Shown here: positions 5,766-7,119 of the stretch, in pieces
How positions within the stretch are numbered: position 1 is the first letter of the stretch
How the letters are laid out: each line of letters starts with the position of its first letter
Source of the DNA: an uncultured Bacteroidota bacterium
GTDB taxonomy: Bacteria > Bacteroidota > Bacteroidia > Chitinophagales > Chitinophagaceae
Length of the DNA stretch: 7,119 bases
Direction: 5' to 3'
Assembly: GCA_903851455.1 (NCBI GenBank)
Contig: CAINOM010000538.1
Coordinates: 1-7,119, forward strand
The notes under the pieces: model-generated
Databases searched by the model: none
Told to the model about the DNA's origin: nothing
The model's input: only the letters and a program-made list of their open reading frames with translations
Position numbers and translations under genes: made by a program

Positions 5766-6701
5766 CCGTTATCATCCAAACCACGATCATTGAACAACCT
5801 GAAAACATACTCATTACTGATCATTGCGCTAATCGTTGCGGCAGGCTTCGATACGCTAAGAGATGGCTTTGCTACCAGCTCAGACGGAGCGCAAATACAC
5901 TACCGCACTTTTGGGGCCGGCAAGCCACTCCTCATCATCAATGGTGGGCCTGGCATGAACAGCGAGGGCTTTGAAGGACTTGCCCGCAAGCTCTCCGAGC
6001 ATAACCTCACAATCATCTACGACCAGCGCGGAACCGGTAAATCGAAACTTAAGTCGCTCGACTCTGCATCAATGACCATGGATTTGATGGTCGAGGATAT
6101 TGAGGGACTGCGGAAGCAACTGAACATTAATAAGTGGTCTATACTTGGCCACTCCTTTGGTGGCATGGTGGCCTCTTATTATGCTACCAAATACCCGGAA
6201 CATATCGATAAGATCATTCTCTCCTCCTCCGGCGGCATCGATCTCGGCCTGCTTACAGGCGTTCAGAACGCCATCAACTCAAAACTCACCAAGGCCGAAT
6301 CAGACTCTGTAGACTATTGGACCGAAAAGATAAATGCCGGCGACACCAGCCACTATGCACGACTGCGGAGAGGCATCAACCTCGCGCATGCCTATGTGGT
6401 CGACCCTAAATTCATTCCCGTCATTGGCGAGCGCCTCACGCAGGGCAACCCTACCATCAATCAGCTCATCTGGGCGAATCTGCAGGGCATGAACTTCAAC
6501 TGCGAAGAGCAGCTCCGATCTTTCGATAAACCCGTGCTCATCATCCAGGGCAAGAATGATATAGTGAGCAAGGAAATAGCCGGGAAGTCGCACAAAGCCT
6601 TTAAGAACTCAAAAATGGTCTTCATGGACCACTGCATCCACTATGGCTGGCTCGATAATCCGGAGGTTTATTTTAAGGAGGTTGAGTCGTTTTTGAAGTA
6701 G
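5727..6701 (+). CDS. Alpha/beta hydrolase, proline iminopeptidase-like (peptidase family S33)
   Basis: 324 residues from the ATG at 5727. Motifs in order: NGGPG (72-76, the oxyanion region, with Asn instead of the common His), YDQRGTGKS (98-106), nucleophile elbow GHSFGG with Ser143, Asp278 in IIQGKND, and His305 in IHYGWLDNPE. The triad Ser143/Asp278/His305 is therefore complete. Family members remove N-terminal Pro or other residues from peptides, or hydrolyse small esters and amides; the substrate cannot be read from the sequence. The start is uncertain. The ATG version has 21 mostly polar residues before a hydrophobic segment (about 28-40) and lies in a hairpin stem. A TTG at 5790 would place NNLKTYSLLIIALIVAAG directly at the N-terminus as a signal peptide or anchor. 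It lies 29 bases after the EEP gene, possibly cotranscribed, but its product does not clearly fit phosphate scavenging. It ends 7 bases before the convergent OstA-like gene. Confidence 0.85.
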   Translation: MHGNITCFTFVHSPLSSKPRSLNNLKTYSLLIIALIVAAGFDTLRDGFATSSDGAQIHYRTFGAGKPLLIINGGPGMNSEGFEGLARKLSEHNLTIIYDQRGTGKSKLKSLDSASMTMDLMVEDIEGLRKQLNINKWSILGHSFGGMVASYYATKYPEHIDKIILSSSGGIDLGLLTGVQNAINSKLTKAESDSVDYWTEKINAGDTSHYARLRRGINLAHAYVVDPKFIPVIGERLTQGNPTINQLIWANLQGMNFNCEEQLRSFDKPVLIIQGKNDIVSKEIAGKSHKAFKNSKMVFMDHCIHYGWLDNPEVYFKEVESFLK

Positions 6702-6708
6702 CAGATCA

Positions 6709-7119
6709 CTATTTCAATTTAGATATCTTATATCTATCACCCGAAAAATCCAGTTCGGCATAACTGCCAATGACAAGGTCACCATTATCTTTCTCAATGG
6801 AAACGTTGCCTTCCAGTATTCCTTTCCTGGCTTTTTCATTGTAAGAAAACACACGCCCTTTCAGTGTCGGGAAATTGTCGCTAAAAATGATCACGTTATA
6901 TACGTAGAAATTAGAGTCTGCACCATAACTAACAATACTGTCGCATAAAATTTTATTCATTTTTATCTTGCACTGGGCGTTTCCAAGGAACACCCTATCG
7001 CCAAGGCCATAGTTGCCATGACTATCTATTTTGCCTTCACGCAAGATCATTTGATCCGTCTTCATGCTAAACGATCTGCTGGAATCAGCGGTGCCCGGTG
7101 CCGGAGACATTTGCGAATA
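6709..7119 (-). CDS. OstA/LptA-like protein, C-terminal part (runs off right edge)
   Basis: 136 residues with the frame open at the right edge. A Met at 7110 exists, but the three codons before it contain no stop and no signal peptide follows it, so the true start is probably outside the window. The visible part has the short beta repeats of the OstA/LptA fold: DRVFLGNAQCKIKMNKILCDSIVSYGADSNFYVYNVIIFSDN, then TLKGRVFSYNEKARKGILEGNVSIEKDNGDLVIGSYAELDFSGDRYKISK. The spacing of G-N/V and 'C/ADS..Y' elements is that of Bacteroidota OstA-like proteins, which are linked to lipopolysaccharide transport across the periplasm. The piece is short and diverged, so the family call rests on pattern only. 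It is convergent with the hydrolase and shows no link to the phosphate-type genes. Confidence 0.6.
   Translation of the reverse strand, partial: YSQMSPAPGTADSSRSFSMKTDQMILREGKIDSHGNYGLGDRVFLGNAQCKIKMNKILCDSIVSYGADSNFYVYNVIIFSDNFPTLKGRVFSYNEKARKGILEGNVSIEKDNGDLVIGSYAELDFSGDRYKISKLK

Noticed and set aside
6721..6735. AGATAT / ATATCT palindrome near the convergent gene ends, as a bidirectional terminator
   Set aside because: The stem is almost all A-T, lies inside the OstA-like coding region, and has no U-run on either strand.

Overview
The window looks like chromosomal DNA from a Bacteroidota bacterium, probably Chitinophagales/Chitinophagaceae (the rank below phylum is a guess). Evidence for the phylum: two proteins ending in type IX secretion (T9SS) type A sorting domains, an OstA-like protein, a Bacteroidota-style OprO/OprP porin, A-rich translation starts with weak or absent Shine-Dalgarno sequences, and near-matches to the TAnnTTTG promoter element. 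GC content is moderate and fairly even, with no insertion sequence, tRNA, rRNA or CRISPR array.

Layout. Left, on the minus strand: the first 91 codons of a secreted S1/P1-type zinc nuclease run off the left edge (1-273), and upstream of it lies a 311-residue T9SS-exported protein (397-1332). Between them is a strong minus-strand terminator with a cUACGg loop. A 261-base divergent intergenic region (1333-1593) follows. To its right, four plus-strand genes form a probable operon: a SdiA-regulated/YjiK-like beta-propeller protein (1594-2325), an OprO/OprP-type outer-membrane porin (2339-3586), a lipoprotein paralogous to the T9SS protein (3628-4290), and an endonuclease/exonuclease/phosphatase (EEP) fold protein with a T9SS tail (4330-5697). 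Next is a proline-iminopeptidase-like alpha/beta hydrolase (5727-6701), which converges on a minus-strand OstA/LptA-like gene open at the right edge (6709-7119).

The most interesting signal is in the non-coding DNA. Each divergent promoter carries four heptads at an exact 11-base period. The two start-proximal heptads are nearly identical on both sides (TAATGTT, four bases, then TAACATT or TAACATA), and each array points at its own gene. A third, two-heptad copy (TAATGAT, four bases, TAACATG) lies upstream of the S1/P1 nuclease. This 7+4 direct-repeat layout is that of an OmpR/PhoB-family response regulator site. With a phosphate-porin-family gene and nuclease/phosphatase-fold proteins downstream, I infer a phosphate-starvation (Pho-like) regulon for scavenging extracellular nucleic acid or organic phosphate. 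The regulator itself is not in the window.

Two proteins look altered. The EEP protein keeps its fold motifs but seems to lack four of eight catalytic or metal-site residues, so it may be a secreted pseudo-enzyme. The beta-propeller protein has Trp where a lipobox Cys would sit. The lipoprotein and the T9SS protein share one domain but are anchored in different ways, suggesting a duplicated surface module.
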